From Cavia porcellus (taxonomy: Eukaryota > Chordata > Mammalia > Rodentia > Caviidae), in assembly GCF_034190915.1 (NCBI RefSeq), contig NW_026947503.1, positions 24,758,532-24,822,531 on the forward strand: DNA of 64,000 bases. Direction: 5' to 3'. The notes under the pieces are model-generated. The model worked only from the letters and a program-made list of their open reading frames with translations, was not told the origin of the DNA and did not search any database. Position 1 is the stretch's first letter, and every line of letters starts with the position of its first letter. Below, one piece after another: positions 26,887-34,769 of the stretch. The position numbers and the translations under genes were made by a program.

Positions 26887-29800
26887 AACAAATGTGTTCA
26901 TTTTATTGATGGGACTACTTCAATAAGCGTTGTAGCAATCTTACCTCTAAGTACTTCAGTATATAGCTGGCTGTTTTGCCGGGAGGGCGAGAGGGAATTG
27001 AATTCACAACCTTTTGTTTGCCAGACAGGTGCTATGCTGCTGAGCTATATCCTTGGACCTATAGCTGGCTTTTAAACTATAATCCAATCAGCATTTATGC
27101 ATTTTTATTTTCTTATGACTTGTTTGGTTTCAAGACAGGAAAAAATAAGGTTCTATTCATTTATATTTTTCAAAAACATTTAACTCAATTTATCTAGCCA
27201 AACGAAGTACTTTTCTCTAAGACTTACTCCATGAACTTCAAGATAATATTCCTATGGGGAAAACCTACCTGGGGGGCTGAGAAGCTGAAGAACTTCAGTG
27301 TGTTCCATAGCCTGCAAGAAGTCGCTCAATTCTGTGACTGTACAACCTTTTTCACCCATTAGTTTCAGTAAACACAGGCTTGGGCTTCCTTCAGGCTCCA
27401 AAACCTTAAGAGAACACTGCTCCAGGTCCAAGCAACTGAAAAAAACAGATTTAATTTTGGTCAACAACTTTTGTGTATATGCGTGCATGCATGCGTGTGC
27501 GTGTGCGTGCGGTAGTAGGGATCAAATCTAGGGGTTCTCTACCATCAGCTTTATCTCCAGCCATTTTTGCTTTTTTATATCAGTTTATATTGGTTAATAA
27601 ACTAATGAGTTTAATCTTGGCACATCTGTACACGGATATCTCGATAGGTTCTAAATTACCAAGGCTGGCCTCAAATCTGTGATTTTCCTGCTTTAGTCTC
27701 CTGGGTAGCTGAGATTTCAGACATGTGCCATCATGCCAAGTTTCAAGTCAGTAATTTTCCTCAGAATGACATGCTTATTATAGATCTGGAACACTGGAGG
27801 TACCATAAGGAGTAAAGCACAAGTTGGTGAGTAATGAGAAATTATTTACATTATATTAATGCCTTTCCCTTTTTCTTCATCATTTCCTCTTCCTTCTCTT
27901 TATTCGCTTCCCCCAATCAGTTCCCATTATTATTAAATCAGAAGACTGTAAGAGAAAATTTAACCTTAACAGTCATCAAAATTTTTGTCTTTAATTTGAA
28001 AGTGATGAATAAGAAGAGGAAAGTGTTTTCTTTTTTCTCTCTTTGAAGAAGATAAAAGTACAAGATAAATCAAAATGAAGGCATTACGGGGCTAGATTCT
28101 ACTGCTGTCTGAAAGGAATATGCCATTATCCATTAGTGCCCAAATTATGGCAAATGCACATATATAAACTGAGCAAGTACTACATAAATACAGAGAAAGA
28201 GAAGTCAATGGCTCAAAAATGACACTGTATAGAATAATCAATATTACAAAGCTAGCAACTGAAAAAGATTTAAAATGTCCAAGTCAAAGAACATATACTA
28301 GACATAATATAAGAATTACTGTTTTCAAATATAGAATATGCAATTTATAAAGATAAGGATGCTCTATGCTAAATATACTTTATGATTTTTATCATAAAGT
28401 TTATCAGTACACAATAAGTGAAATTAAGAAGCCATCTCATCAAATGCAGCCAAGTGATACTTTTTAATTGATGTTTACACTGATAGAGAACATTAAAAAC
28501 AATTTGAATTTTCTTTCCTACAAAGAACAAAGATCAAATTGAAGATTATTTCTTTTCCAATACAAGAGGATAGAGAAAAACATGACTTATGCTCTTTCAT
28601 TTGACTTATTTTCTGCATGGGCACTGTCTTTCAGGTGCAGCGATACGTCTATGTACCCAGCTTTTATCTTTCCTGCCTTAGTTATATTCCTGTAAGGGTA
28701 TGCTTTGAAGTGGTTTTTACAAGCCCTAATTTGGAACTTTTAATTTATGTTTAAAAATTGCCTTATTACTGAGACAAATGGTCTTTGTTTTTAAATTTTT
28801 TATTTTTACTTTTAGAAATAATCAAATGGAACATATTATACAGGCTTTTGGGTATAAATCATTTAGAACTACTTTTAGGTTCTCCTGCTTTTCTTCTTGG
28901 GACATATACTCTCTAGAATTTCACTAATATAACTTAAAATATGCTACTTTTTCCAGGTATTGAAGAGACGGCAGCAAACAAAATTCCCTAACCAGCTGAA
29001 TTTTTCATTTGAGGGACAGATCTGTCACACACACATTCCTGTGTTATGTATCCATCCACTTAGTGGACCTAACTGCTTTGGAAAAAAAACTAAAGAAAAG
29101 CCAGCAGACAGGGAATGCTCAAGCAGAGGTAGGAAGTAACTTAAACATGGCAATCAGTGAGGTCCTCATTGGCAGGATGTTCCTTAAGGAAACACTTGAA
29201 AAGAGAGAAGAATAAATCATGTGGCTATCTATGGAGAGCACCTCAGCCTCAGCAAGCAGCAAGTACAGCTATCCTGTGGTGTTCAGGGGAGAGCAACAGA
29301 GTAAATGAGACTAGAGAGGAAAGGAGGTAACAGCAGGATATCAGGCCCAAGGGTGAACTGGTAGCCAAATACAGTTTTTTACTGAAACGAAAAGGCAATG
29401 AGAGGAATTTAATATAGGAAGGTCAAGTTCTAATTTAATGTTTTCAAAAAATCACTCATTGCTATACTGAGAACAGACTGGGGGTAGAGGCAAGCTAGGA
29501 GGAGGAAGCAGCAGATATTGCAGTGACACAGGTAAGAGACAATGGTGGCTTGGCCCAGTTAAACACAATCCTAATCCTAGATATACAGTGAGAGTATAGT
29601 AGTTAGGATTTGATGACACAAAATTATGTAAATATAGTATGAAGAATGATTGAAGATTCTGGCCTATGTAGAAGAATGTTGCAGCCATTTGCCAAGATAC
29701 AAAAAAACTGTAAGAAAAACATTTGTGGGAAGAGTTAGATTGAATTTGGACATTTATGTTTAGCATGTCTACTAGGCACTGAGGAGATGGCAAAAAGTCA

Positions 29801-32800
29801 TTTATGGGAGCTGTCAATTTCTTAGTTACCTTCTCTTTGATGGGATAAAATACCTAACACCCACAAGTTAACAGGCTCATAACCAAGGTGGTAATTCATG
29901 TCTTGCTATCTGATGGCTGGAATGACCAGTGGTACATGTGTGACTGTCCCATTGGGTGGCTGTTTATTAATTTTTAGTAAAAAGATGGGCAAAAATGATT
30001 AGATCCATTTGTACCACCAGTAGTACAAGTTGCCCAGTGGGGCAGTCATACCTATAGCACCAGTGGTTCAAGCTGGTGGGAACATTTTAAAGGAGGGAAG
30101 GTTTACTGTATTTTAGCTTAGTCTGTAGAGTTGTCCGGCCATAGTCGGCTGGCTCTAATGCAGCATAGTAGAGGGGCAGGGCCGACGACTGCTGGCTGGA
30201 TGGCAGCAGGAAACAGTAAGCCATCAAGGGAAGACGAAGTATATATCTCCAGTCTTCCAGGCTACACCCACAGAGGCTACACCTCTTCCTATCAGGCTTC
30301 ACCTCCCAACGTCAATTTAGCTACAAACCCATCAGTGGACTCATCCAGTTTCACATACCTCCTAAAGACCCAATTTATAAATGCATGATGCTCTGGGGGA
30401 TATTCAGATATAAACTATAACATCAACGTAAATATGTAAAGCCAAGAGACTAAAAAATTAACATTGGGAGACTATGCAAAAAAGCATAAATAAAGAGATA
30501 TGAAGGCTGTTCTTTAGAGCACTCCAAAATTCAGGGACAGAGGACAAGAAGATGAGGGAAATTGCTGTGGGCACTTTGGCACACGTTTTCATTATTAGCT
30601 GTCTGAAGGTAGATTAATGTAGCTAAAAGAGTCCCCTTCTCTGCAGCAGGTATCCAATCACTGATTACTTTTTCAGGGTCCATATTCCATGGCCCAATTT
30701 CTTACCTTTCTATTTATGAGAATTTAGGCATTTTGGAGCCCCCCGAGGGCTCTGTCATCCTTGAAGTTCAGATGTCCCAACCACAACTGACTTTAGCTTA
30801 GGCAACACATTCAGAACACGTGCCTATCTCCAATGATGGCAAAGTCTGACTGATGTTGTATGAATGGAATGGAATCAAACTGGGTTTGTAAGTAGGGCAT
30901 TTCCATATGTACACAGTTGTCAGAAACTATCTCCAAGCAATCACTGAGTCAATGGTAACCATTTGAAAACAATTATTCCTTGGTGTATAGTTTTGTCTGT
31001 CTGTTTTTATTTTCTGAGACAGGATCTCACTATACAGCTCAGGCTGGCCTCGAACTCACAGTCATTCTCCTGCCTCAGCCTCTGAGTGCTGGGATTACAG
31101 GTGTGTACCACCATACCTGGCCCCAGGTGGACTCTTCTGTGATTTATTTATTTATAGTCTTAAGTCAATTCTCATCTAGTTTGAGGAAAGATATAATGAG
31201 CTCAGAACAAAAGTGGGAAGAAGGGGAAAGAAACCAGAGGCAGCAACATTTTTTGAGTTTTTAGGGCCATGAATCAGTGACTCTCAGGAAGCACTTTACA
31301 TCCTCCTCAGATTTATAATCCACTTGGACCATTCTCGTTCTACCGTTCCTACATCTGACACTAGGAAAAAACATCTATTTATGATCTTCTACAACAAGGT
31401 GCTCTTATTTCATTAGTTTTTAATCATTTAAAATAATTCTTTTGTCTTTAAAACAGAGTAAGAATGACCTTGACATTTTGCTGTTAATTCTTTAGTCCCC
31501 AAGTTTACAATATTAATTCTTTTCGTGGCAGCTTAATTCTACTTTTAATAGATACGAGCTTAACTGTCCTCAATTTTCTAATCTTTGTGCCTTCCACTAA
31601 CCTCTTCAGAACTAACTTTCATCATCTAGGAAGACTGGTGCAACACACCCATTTCAGGTCAGACGAATCACCCTAAATTCTCAGAATCCACAATGGCATG
31701 CCCTTTCATGCTTATCGTTTTTGGCTAGACACCAATCATCCTCTCTGTACTACTATACAGAAAAGTGCCCTCAAAAAATTTCCTGAATCCATCCAAACAA
31801 AGCTAATGCCATTCTACAGCTTTTAGCAAAACTTGACTGATGAATTGGAGAGGAAAACTTAATAGCCAGCCTCAGGAATCTATTCCTTTTATATCCCAGC
31901 CACTATGCTTCTTTTTGGTACAGCTTTACAGACTTTTTTTTTTTTTCAAACATCACATAGGAGTCCCCACTATGAGGCCCTCTCCAGAAGGCCCAGAGTT
32001 TTTTCTAACTATATCACTGCCAACCACATTACTATAGAGATTTGTCCCTAAAGACAGTATTTTAATTACGGTAATTCTAGACACTCAGAAGTTTACTGAC
32101 CTAGAATGATAGTACACTGGATATTCTTTACACAGTCAAATGTTTTTCCTAGAACAGAAAAAAACTTAGGCCCTCTGCTTGAGTCTCGAGTTTATCCTCC
32201 TTTCCTCATTATGCTTGGGCAATAATCCCAAATCATCATTAATCTTTGTTTCAGCACCAAACTCTGAAATTCAGGGTTGATGGAGAGCTAAAGTAGATAA
32301 TAAATAAATTATCTGGCATATATAGTGTACTTAATAAACGATAAAAACCCATTATTAGTCACACCCCAAATAGCACTTTGTTACTGTCAACATCCCAAAA
32401 TACCAGCTGATTATCAGACAATCCCTTATGAATAGGAGTGAAACATTTAACTTTATCTTCTGTAACTTCTAGCTAGTATAGGTACTCAATAAATACAAGC
32501 GTGAATGACTTAATTCAACAAGTACTTACTGTCTAATATAAATTCTAGGCATAACAGATATTAAGAGCTGCACCTTGTTCTTAAGGAGTTTATCAACATT
32601 TGCACAAATAATTATAGTACAAGATAAAGTTTAATCATTTGAGAAGTTTAGAAAAATGCTAAGCGGTTCAAATGTAGACCAAAATCATGACAATGGTGTA
32701 GAGTGATGCTTTTTAACTCTGGTCTTGGAACATTTAGTGCAGTTCCTGAGACCCTTTGAGAAGGGTGTCCACAATGTTAAAACATTTTTTTACTGTAATA

Positions 32801-33959
32801 CTAAGATTTTGTTTTTTTTTTTTTTTAAATCTTTCGTTCTTCAGCATTGTACTCTGAAGTTTCCAAAGCTCTATGATCTGCAATACTGCAACAGGTTAAA
32901 CGCACAGAAGCACATAGAACAATCCAGCAGCTCTCCACTGACTATAATATTAGAGATTTTTCAAATTGTAAACCAACGTTACTCTTTAAGTTCTTTATTT
33001 GTTTTGGACAGGTTTTTTTCTGCAAAAATGTTATGTCAATTATTATGTAAGGAATCATTATTTTAAAACGAGTTAATATTTTAGAAGCTTCTCGGTTTTA
33101 ATTTCAAGTGTGGCAAATATCAGGATATAATATGAATCTGGCCACCAAAAGCTGTGATTGTCAATAACTCTTAAGATGGTAAAAGTCCCGAGACCAGAAA
33201 ACGTCAAGAATGGCCAGCCCTTCCCCTGTCAGGTTCCTCTCCTTATCCCGAAAATAGTTTTACTTAAGAGTTTAACGTTCATGGTGAAGTCAAGAGAACA
33301 TGGCAATGTGGCTTGGTGGGAAAGATGCTGTTTCGCTCTAGTCCTTCCATTCTCTCTACATAAAAAGCTTCACGAATTCCCGCACCCAGTCTTTCCCTTT
33401 CTCTCCCTCTTCACCAGCACGGCTCCCACCAGACCCTCCTTAGGGCCCCGAGGGTTGGGTGCCCGTCTTTTTCTTTTGCATCTTGAACACTTTGGAAGTA
33501 CTGCCCTACAGAAAACTTTCGTCCTCTCATCGTACTTCTTGCTTCAGCCCAGGGACTGCGATGGTAGGAAAAACGGTGTGTCGGCCTCTTCCTTCCCAAG
33601 TCCTCTCGCATTCCCAGGACTTTGCGAGGTGCAACCTCTTTAAATGAGACCACATCTCTCCCAGTCTCGGTCCCTCTCCGCAGCCCCGCGGCGTCCCCGT
33701 CTCCGCCTCGCCCCATTCTCCGCCCCGCGCCCCCTCCGGGACTCACTCACCTGAGCCGGAGGCGCCCCCGGCTGCCCGCCAGCTCTGCCAGTCGCCTCCA
33801 GCCCCGGCCCTCGGGTGCGCGGTCCAAGCACTCGCTGAGCCTCCGCAGCAGCGGCTCCCGCAGGTGGTTGACGGTCGTCCAGGCCTGAGCGGCGAGCGGC
33901 GGCCCCGAGGGCGCGGCCGGGGGCGGTGGGGCCTGCAGCGGCTCCCCCCACAGCGACAT
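1408..33959 (-). CDS. MALT1: MALT1 paracaspase, 5' two-fifths (coding exons 1-8, 3' end outside window)
   Basis: MALT1 is the scaffold and protease of the cytosolic CARD11-BCL10-MALT1 complex, which links antigen and ITAM receptors to NF-kB and JNK. The spliced reading frame is 209+167+122+160+179+97+33+27 = 994 nt, and every junction has a minus-strand AG acceptor and GT donor with matching phase. In order it encodes a proline/alanine-rich N terminus, a death domain (about residues 40-126), Ig1 (about 127-205; Cys147/148, Trp160, Cys190), Ig2 (about 221-308; Cys251, Trp263, Cys293) and the TRAF6-motif exon. The start ATG at 33959 has G at -3 and opens with [10 protein letters not shown], matching the family N terminus. 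The caspase-like domain, third Ig and C-terminal TRAF6 sites must lie left of position 1. No frameshift or premature stop was seen, so this looks like a functional gene. Exon matches are read by eye against remembered MALT1 sequence. Confidence 0.96.
1435..2534. other. MALT1 intron 7, unique part
   Basis: AT-rich. Nothing recognisable apart from the exon 8 acceptor tract at 1435-1455. Confidence 0.5.
2535..2625 (-). repeat. tRNA-derived (ID-like) SINE
   Basis: The minus strand reads gagctgagtggtgcagcgcctgc...agtcctgagttcgattcc, an A-box and B-box tRNA-SINE. The T-run at 2529-2540 is its reversed A-tail. Confidence 0.75.
3141..3296 (+). repeat. B1-type (7SL) SINE
   Basis: Carries 'ggcgtggtggtgcacacctg', 'taatcccag' and 'gggaggctgag', with an A-rich tail to 3296. 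Flanks gagtaaga are repeated at both ends (about 3134 and 3299), a likely target-site duplication. Confidence 0.85.
3301..4236. other. Intron 7 unique sequence next to exon 7
   Basis: AT-rich, with no repeat or exon recognised. Any intronic splicing control of exon 7 on its downstream side would lie near 4100-4236. Confidence 0.4.
4237..4269 (-). CDS. MALT1: MALT1 exon 7: 33-nt alternative exon with TRAF6-binding motif
   Basis: Encodes [11 protein letters not shown] with split codons at both ends, exactly 11 residues (312-322). In other mammals this exon distinguishes MALT1A (included) from MALT1B (skipped) and supplies an N-terminal TRAF6-binding motif. Seen here: an acceptor ending AAACAAG with the pyrimidine run interrupted by AAAC, and a non-consensus donor GTAGTAA. 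Both are weak, as expected for a regulated cassette exon. The reading frame runs on into the intron past the donor, so read-through would add a short tail. Confidence 0.93.
4565..5244 (+). mobile_element. Composite 'X1' element: GC-rich tandem units joined to L1-like 3' end
   Basis: 4580-4880 holds five tandem units of about 57-64 bp, with 'cccttcctgtgagttgg'-type cores at 4601, 4665, 4723, 4780 and 4844. Then comes a unique stretch (tctgagcatctatta ... gcaatatagcaaatatggg) and an AT-rich tail ending near taaaataaaaag. Candidate target-site duplications tttattagacaaa (4552) and tttattaaccaaa (5245) differ at two bases. It shares the 4890-5230 part with X2 and X3. Confidence 0.6.
7639..8301 (-). 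mobile_element. Younger 5'-truncated L1 nested in the L1 above
   Basis: This second copy of the L1 3' UTR and ORF2 tail breaks the ORF2 sequence of the host L1. The 11-bp duplication atatgattttt occurs at 7628-7638 and 8302-8312. Removing the insert restores the host reading '...atatgatttttgtctttgg'. Confidence 0.85.
9575..9662 (-). repeat. tRNA-derived SINE inside L1
   Basis: The minus strand reads ggggatgtaactcaacagta...cctggcaagcatgaggtcctgagtt. The flanks 'taatctacctatttg' and 'tgatctatccattga' look like a diverged target-site duplication. Confidence 0.65.
10316..10427 (+). repeat. Young ID-like SINE
   Basis: Starts gggctggggatttagctcag, has B box gttcgatccc, then ggtaccaataaaa and an A-rich tail. 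The perfect 14-bp duplication gaaagacagttttg (10302-10315 and 10428-10441) marks a recent insertion into the L1 ORF1/ORF2 junction. Confidence 0.93.
11336..11770 (-). repeat. A/T-rich tandem monomers at L1 3' end
   Basis: Three units share 'aggacttcaaaacaaga' followed by 'aacaatggctaccataat'. Unit starts are at 11413, 11576 and 11707 (spacing 163 and 131 bp). The same monomers, spaced about 151 bp, recur at 60423-60740, and single copies occur at 52453-52573 and about 5290-5380 (diverged). Confidence 0.75.
13086..13128 (-). repeat. 5'-truncated ID-like SINE
   Basis: Only the 3' part is present: reversed tail gtctttttcctttttattgg, then taccggggatcgaactcacg. It follows a T-run at 13052-13069. 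Confidence 0.75.
13156..13266 (-). repeat. Young full-length ID-like SINE
   Basis: Reversed tail, B box ggatcgaactcacgac, and A box ending gctaaatccccagccc. Flanked by the perfect 14-bp duplication ctatatcctcttta (13142-13155 and 13267-13280). Confidence 0.93.
14432..14528 (-). CDS. MALT1: MALT1 exon 6: end of Ig2
   Basis: Encodes residues 280-311 plus one base: [19 protein letters not shown], then [13 protein letters not shown]. Cys293 closes the Ig2 disulfide. The donor is GTAAGC. The phase-1 end is compatible both with exon 7 (33 nt) and directly with exon 8, so skipping exon 7 keeps the frame. Confidence 0.97.
14933..15111 (-). CDS. MALT1: MALT1 exon 5: first part of Ig2
   Basis: Encodes residues 220-279: [30 protein letters not shown], then [17 protein letters not shown] and KKIYM. 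Cys251 and Trp263 are the Ig core residues. The acceptor is TTAAATTTAAG-like and modest in pyrimidines. The donor is GTAAGTAG. Introns 4 and 5 are short (535 and 404 bp). Confidence 0.97.
15112..15647. other. MALT1 intron 4
   Basis: Short intron with no repeat recognised. A 71-codon minus-strand open frame (15291-15506) has no recognised family match and no plausible splice context. Confidence 0.6.
15648..15807 (-). CDS. MALT1: MALT1 exon 4: second half of Ig1 and linker
   Basis: Encodes residues 167-219 plus one base: [13 protein letters not shown], the F-strand cysteine motif DAGFYVCRV, then [12 protein letters not shown]. The donor is GTAAGTG and the acceptor is TTTCACAG. After LDVC the linker [10 protein letters not shown] is three residues longer than the human sequence I remember. 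This accounts exactly for the +3 numbering of downstream exons. Confidence 0.96.
15808..17690. other. MALT1 intron 3, right of exon 4
   Basis: Low-copy sequence. A 134-codon minus-strand open frame at 17222-17626 is not recognised and looks like chance. Parts after 17200 may be old L2-related sequence. Confidence 0.4.
17700..17965 (+). repeat. Ancient L2-like LINE 3' end
   Basis: Contains the L2/MIR-style terminal text 'agggcagggaccctg ... cctggcacaaaacaggtgct, tgacaaatact'. It is highly diverged. Confidence 0.6.
17985..18075 (+). repeat. Degenerate tRNA-derived SINE
   Basis: Reads ttatagctcttccagtgctt...ctggatttgactcccagc followed by an A-run. Confidence 0.5.
18293..18413 (-). repeat. B1-type SINE
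   Basis: Reversed B1: gagtctcactacgcagcccag ... cctgagtgctgggattgc. The perfect duplication tagagtggaaaa lies at 18281-18292 and 18414-18425. It sits about 200 bp downstream of exon 3 in the direction of transcription. Confidence 0.92.
18614..18735 (-). CDS. MALT1: MALT1 exon 3: first half of Ig1
   Basis: Encodes residues 126-166, including [16 protein letters not shown], the B-strand cysteines in KLCCRATG and the core tryptophan in [10 protein letters not shown]. The acceptor is TTTTAAAAG and the donor is GTAATT. The exon ends on a complete codon (phase 0), so exon 4 begins at a codon boundary. Confidence 0.97.
19125..19472 (+). mobile_element. MaLR-type solo LTR
   Basis: Begins near 'ctatagtctgaatctgttg' and ends 'ttataaattacccactgttg ... 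ctgttacagcaac, agaaaac aaagaca', the characteristic MaLR (MLT/MST-like) ends. Confidence 0.75.
19866..19961 (+). repeat. ID-like SINE
   Basis: Carries tttagctcagtggcac, B box gttcgatctc, ggtacc and a long A-tail. The perfect 17-bp duplication aagaaggaaaacattga is at 19849-19865 and 19962-19978. Confidence 0.92.
20045..20280 (-). repeat. Old dimeric SINE (ID-like + B1-like)
   Basis: A reversed tRNA part (aggatagaacccaggatc ... ccactgagctacatcc) is followed by a diverged reversed B1 part ending 'gagtagttggaactatagga'. Confidence 0.6.
20955..21112 (-). repeat. B1-type SINE with internal duplication
   Basis: 'ggctggctttgaactcatta' and 'caggctgccttggaatttac' are the duplicated left part. It ends in the reversed B1 start 'catgtaccatcaagcctggc'. 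Confidence 0.75.
21312..21473 (-). repeat. B1-type SINE with internal duplication
   Basis: 'caggctggccttgagctcac' and 'caggctggtctcaaactcac' show the internal duplication. It ends 'gctgggattacaggcataaa'. The flanking text tttctttt recurs weakly. Confidence 0.85.
21517..21614 (+). repeat. ID-like SINE
   Basis: Carries aaatagctcagtggcac, gaattcgattcc and an A-run. The duplication gatcagactg lies on both sides (about 21506 and 21616). Confidence 0.8.
21890..22140 (+). repeat. B1 plus two ID-like units in tandem
   Basis: A B1 part (gggcatggtggtgcgctctg, cagcactctgggagactgag), an ID part (gatttagctcagcaacc ... agtttgatttcc, A-run) and a second diverged ID part (gctgaggatacagctcaatg). Confidence 0.7.
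22150..24785. other. MALT1 intron 2, unique stretch
   Basis: About 2.6 kb of AT-rich sequence in which no exon, repeat or RNA gene was recognised. Short open frames on both strands look like chance. Confidence 0.4.
24790..26745 (-). mobile_element. Internal L1 ORF2 fragment
   Basis: The minus strand collinearly matches the ORF2 reverse-transcriptase to C-terminal part of the L1 at 6790-9360. It lacks both the 3' UTR and ORF1. Many stops indicate an old copy. Confidence 0.8.
26843..26882 (+). repeat. (CA)n microsatellite
   Basis: About twenty CA units, 386 bp beyond the exon 2 donor in MALT1 intron 2. Confidence 0.97.
26965..27060 (-). repeat. Degenerate tRNA-derived SINE
   Basis: Reversed B box gaattgaattcacaacc and A box gctgctgagctatatccttg. 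It lies about 210 bp from exon 2. Confidence 0.65.
27269..27435 (-). CDS. MALT1: MALT1 exon 2: remainder of death domain
   Basis: Encodes residues 70-125 (S completed across the junction, then [17 protein letters not shown] ... LQLLSPPG). The acceptor is a T-run ending CAG at 27436-27438 and the donor is GTAGG at 27268. The stretch [19 protein letters not shown] is near-identical to MALT1 of other mammals as I remember it. Intron 1 upstream is 6.3 kb and intron 2 downstream is 8.5 kb. Confidence 0.97.
27490..27760 (-). repeat. Old dimeric SINE (ID-like + B1-like)
   Basis: Follows a short alternating GTGC tract. The reversed tRNA part has 'tagggatcaaatctaggggt', and the B1 part is diverged (aaggctggcctcaaatctgt ... 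catgtgccatcatgccaag). Confidence 0.6.
27761..28990. other. MALT1 intron 1, unique stretch
   Basis: AT-rich; nothing recognised. Confidence 0.4.
29000..29820 (+). repeat. Ancient mammalian interspersed repeat, class not assigned
   Basis: Scattered blocks (for example 'ggtaagagacaatggtggct', 'tttggacatttatgtttagc', 'gtctactaggcactgagg') resemble a widespread old mammalian repeat. I cannot name its family with confidence. Confidence 0.35.
29825..30425 (-). mobile_element. MaLR-type LTR, interrupted
   Basis: Starts with the reversed LTR end 'gatgggataaaatacctaac' and continues with 'gtcggctggctctaatgcag' and the reversed LTR start region (cacctcctaaagacccaattt ... ataaactataacatca). It is interrupted at about 29890-30080 by a palindromic insert. 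Confidence 0.6.
29914..30077. repeat. Imperfect inverted repeat, about 50-bp arms
   Basis: The left arm contains gtgtgactgtcccattgggt. The right arm, reverse-complemented, contains gtatgactgccccactgggc. Outer parts (accagtggtac and accactggtgc) also pair. The loop is about 65 bp. It could be a small inverted-repeat transposon inserted in the LTR. Confidence 0.55.
30998..31125 (-). repeat. B1-type SINE
   Basis: Reversed B1: gagacaggatctcactatac, ctcaggctggcctcgaactc, gtgctgggattacaggtgtg. Confidence 0.88.
31130..32695. other. MALT1 intron 1, mostly unique
   Basis: Nothing firm recognised. 32470-32590 contains 'ggtactcaataaatac' and 'ttcaacaagtacttactgtc', reminiscent of very old MIR/L2 copies. 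Confidence 0.35.
32700..33215 (+). mobile_element. hAT-Charlie (MER5-like) DNA transposon fossil
   Basis: Matches the remembered Charlie/MER5 text at several points: 'gagaccctttgagaagggtg', 'taatactaagattttg', 'tgcaacaggttaaacgcaca', 'ttctcggttttaatttcaag' and, near the 3' end, 'aataactcttaagatggtaa' then 'cccgagaccagaaaacgtc'. Coding capacity is destroyed. It ends about 540 bp from exon 1. Confidence 0.7.
33751..33959 (-). CDS. MALT1: MALT1 coding exon 1: start codon and first part of death domain
   Basis: Encodes residues 1-69 plus two bases of codon 70. Diagnostic stretches are [30 protein letters not shown] and the terminal RLRLR. The first is helix 1 of the death domain that binds BCL10. 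The exon ends CTCAG and is followed by the donor GTGAGTGAG. The start is the ATG at 33959-33957 (context GGGCCATGT). An in-frame GTG lies three codons upstream but is not needed. GC content is very high because the exon sits in the promoter CpG island. Confidence 0.96.
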
Positions 33960-34163
33960 GGCCCGCACCGGCGACCCCCGCCGCAGCTCCCCCTGGCCAC
34001 GTCAGTCCTCGGCTGCCGCGAACCTTCCGCTCGTCCCCAGTCCGCCTCGGAGCCGCAGAAGCAGGAGCGGAAGGAGAAGTAGGGTGGCAATGAGAGAACC
34101 TCAAGGGAGGAAGCTCTGCGCCCGCCCCAAGAGACAGGTCTACATCGGGACCCGAGGGCCGCG

Positions 34164-34186
34164 CGAGGGGCGGGGCGGGGGCGGGG
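34164..34186. promoter_or_regulatory. Cluster of GC boxes (Sp/KLF sites)
   Basis: Three overlapping GGGGCGGGG-type cores in 23 bp, about 205-230 bp upstream of the MALT1 start codon. This is a typical core-promoter arrangement for a TATA-less housekeeping or immune gene. Confidence 0.6.
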
Positions 34187-34191
34187 CCTGC

Positions 34192-34217
34192 GCTGTGCGC
34201 GTGCGTGCGTGCGCACC
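34192..34217. promoter_or_regulatory. NRF1-like GCGC/TGCG repeat
   Basis: The alternating tract GTGCGCGTGCGTGCGTGCGC is centred about 245 bp upstream of the MALT1 ATG. It contains near matches to the palindromic NRF1 consensus and has Z-DNA potential. Confidence 0.4.
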
Positions 34218-34671
34218 GCCCCCGCCGCCTCGGTCGGGCCGCAGCGTGTGGGCGCTGTAGCAGGAAGAGACTGGTGGGTGTTGCGGCTGGAGGAAGCGGT
34301 GGAGGAACTACGCCCCGGTGGCTCTTCCAGGGCGAGCAAGCCTGCCTGCGGCGTCAGGGCTTCCCAGGGCCGTGGGAGGAGGCTTGCCTCGCGCGGTACT
34401 GGGGAACGTAGCTCCCCGTCACGGGGCCCCCTGGCGCGTGCTCTTGGGGCCGCTGTCAGAAGCCCGGGACTTCACTTGCGTGTGCTGGGCGACACCGACA
34501 GCCCCCTGCATTGGGCAACCTCGGTGGACGCTTCCTCGTTTTCAGGGTTAGATGTGCGTGGTGTTGCGGAAGGAGGTAGTGGCCCTGGACATTCAGCATA
34601 GGAATGGGCCCAAATTCTTGCCTAGACTTTAAAACAGTTGCTGTATTATTTTAAAAACTGATCTGTCAGGC

Positions 34672-34765
34672 TGAAGGTGTCAAGGTGTAGCTCAGTAGTA
34701 GAGCGCCAGCCTAGCATGTGCTGAGTTCAATGTCCAGCACCCAGAACAAAGCAAAATCCAAAAAT
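34672..34765 (+). repeat. tRNA-derived SINE upstream of MALT1
   Basis: Reads tgtagctcagtagtagagcg, ctgagttcaatgtccagcac and an A-rich tail. It lies just outside the CpG island. Confidence 0.7.
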
Positions 34766-34769
34766 CCAA

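Larger units (their letters stand above)
33400..34560 (-). promoter_or_regulatory. MALT1 CpG-island promoter
   Basis: This is the only strongly CpG-rich region of the window apart from the right edge. It covers exon 1 and about 600 bp upstream. No TATA box is visible at a suitable position, so dispersed initiation upstream of 33960 is expected. Overlapping open frames on both strands (up to 198 codons) are a by-product of GC richness. A divergent non-coding transcript to the right is possible but not shown. Confidence 0.8.

Noticed and set aside
33158..33643. 161-codon plus-strand open frame
   Set aside because: It overlaps the Charlie fossil and CpG island, runs antisense to MALT1, and has no recognised domain.
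33640..34339. Long overlapping open frames (up to 198 codons) on both strands over the CpG island
   Set aside because: High GC removes stop codons by chance. Only the frame of MALT1 exon 1 shows family similarity and splice borders.
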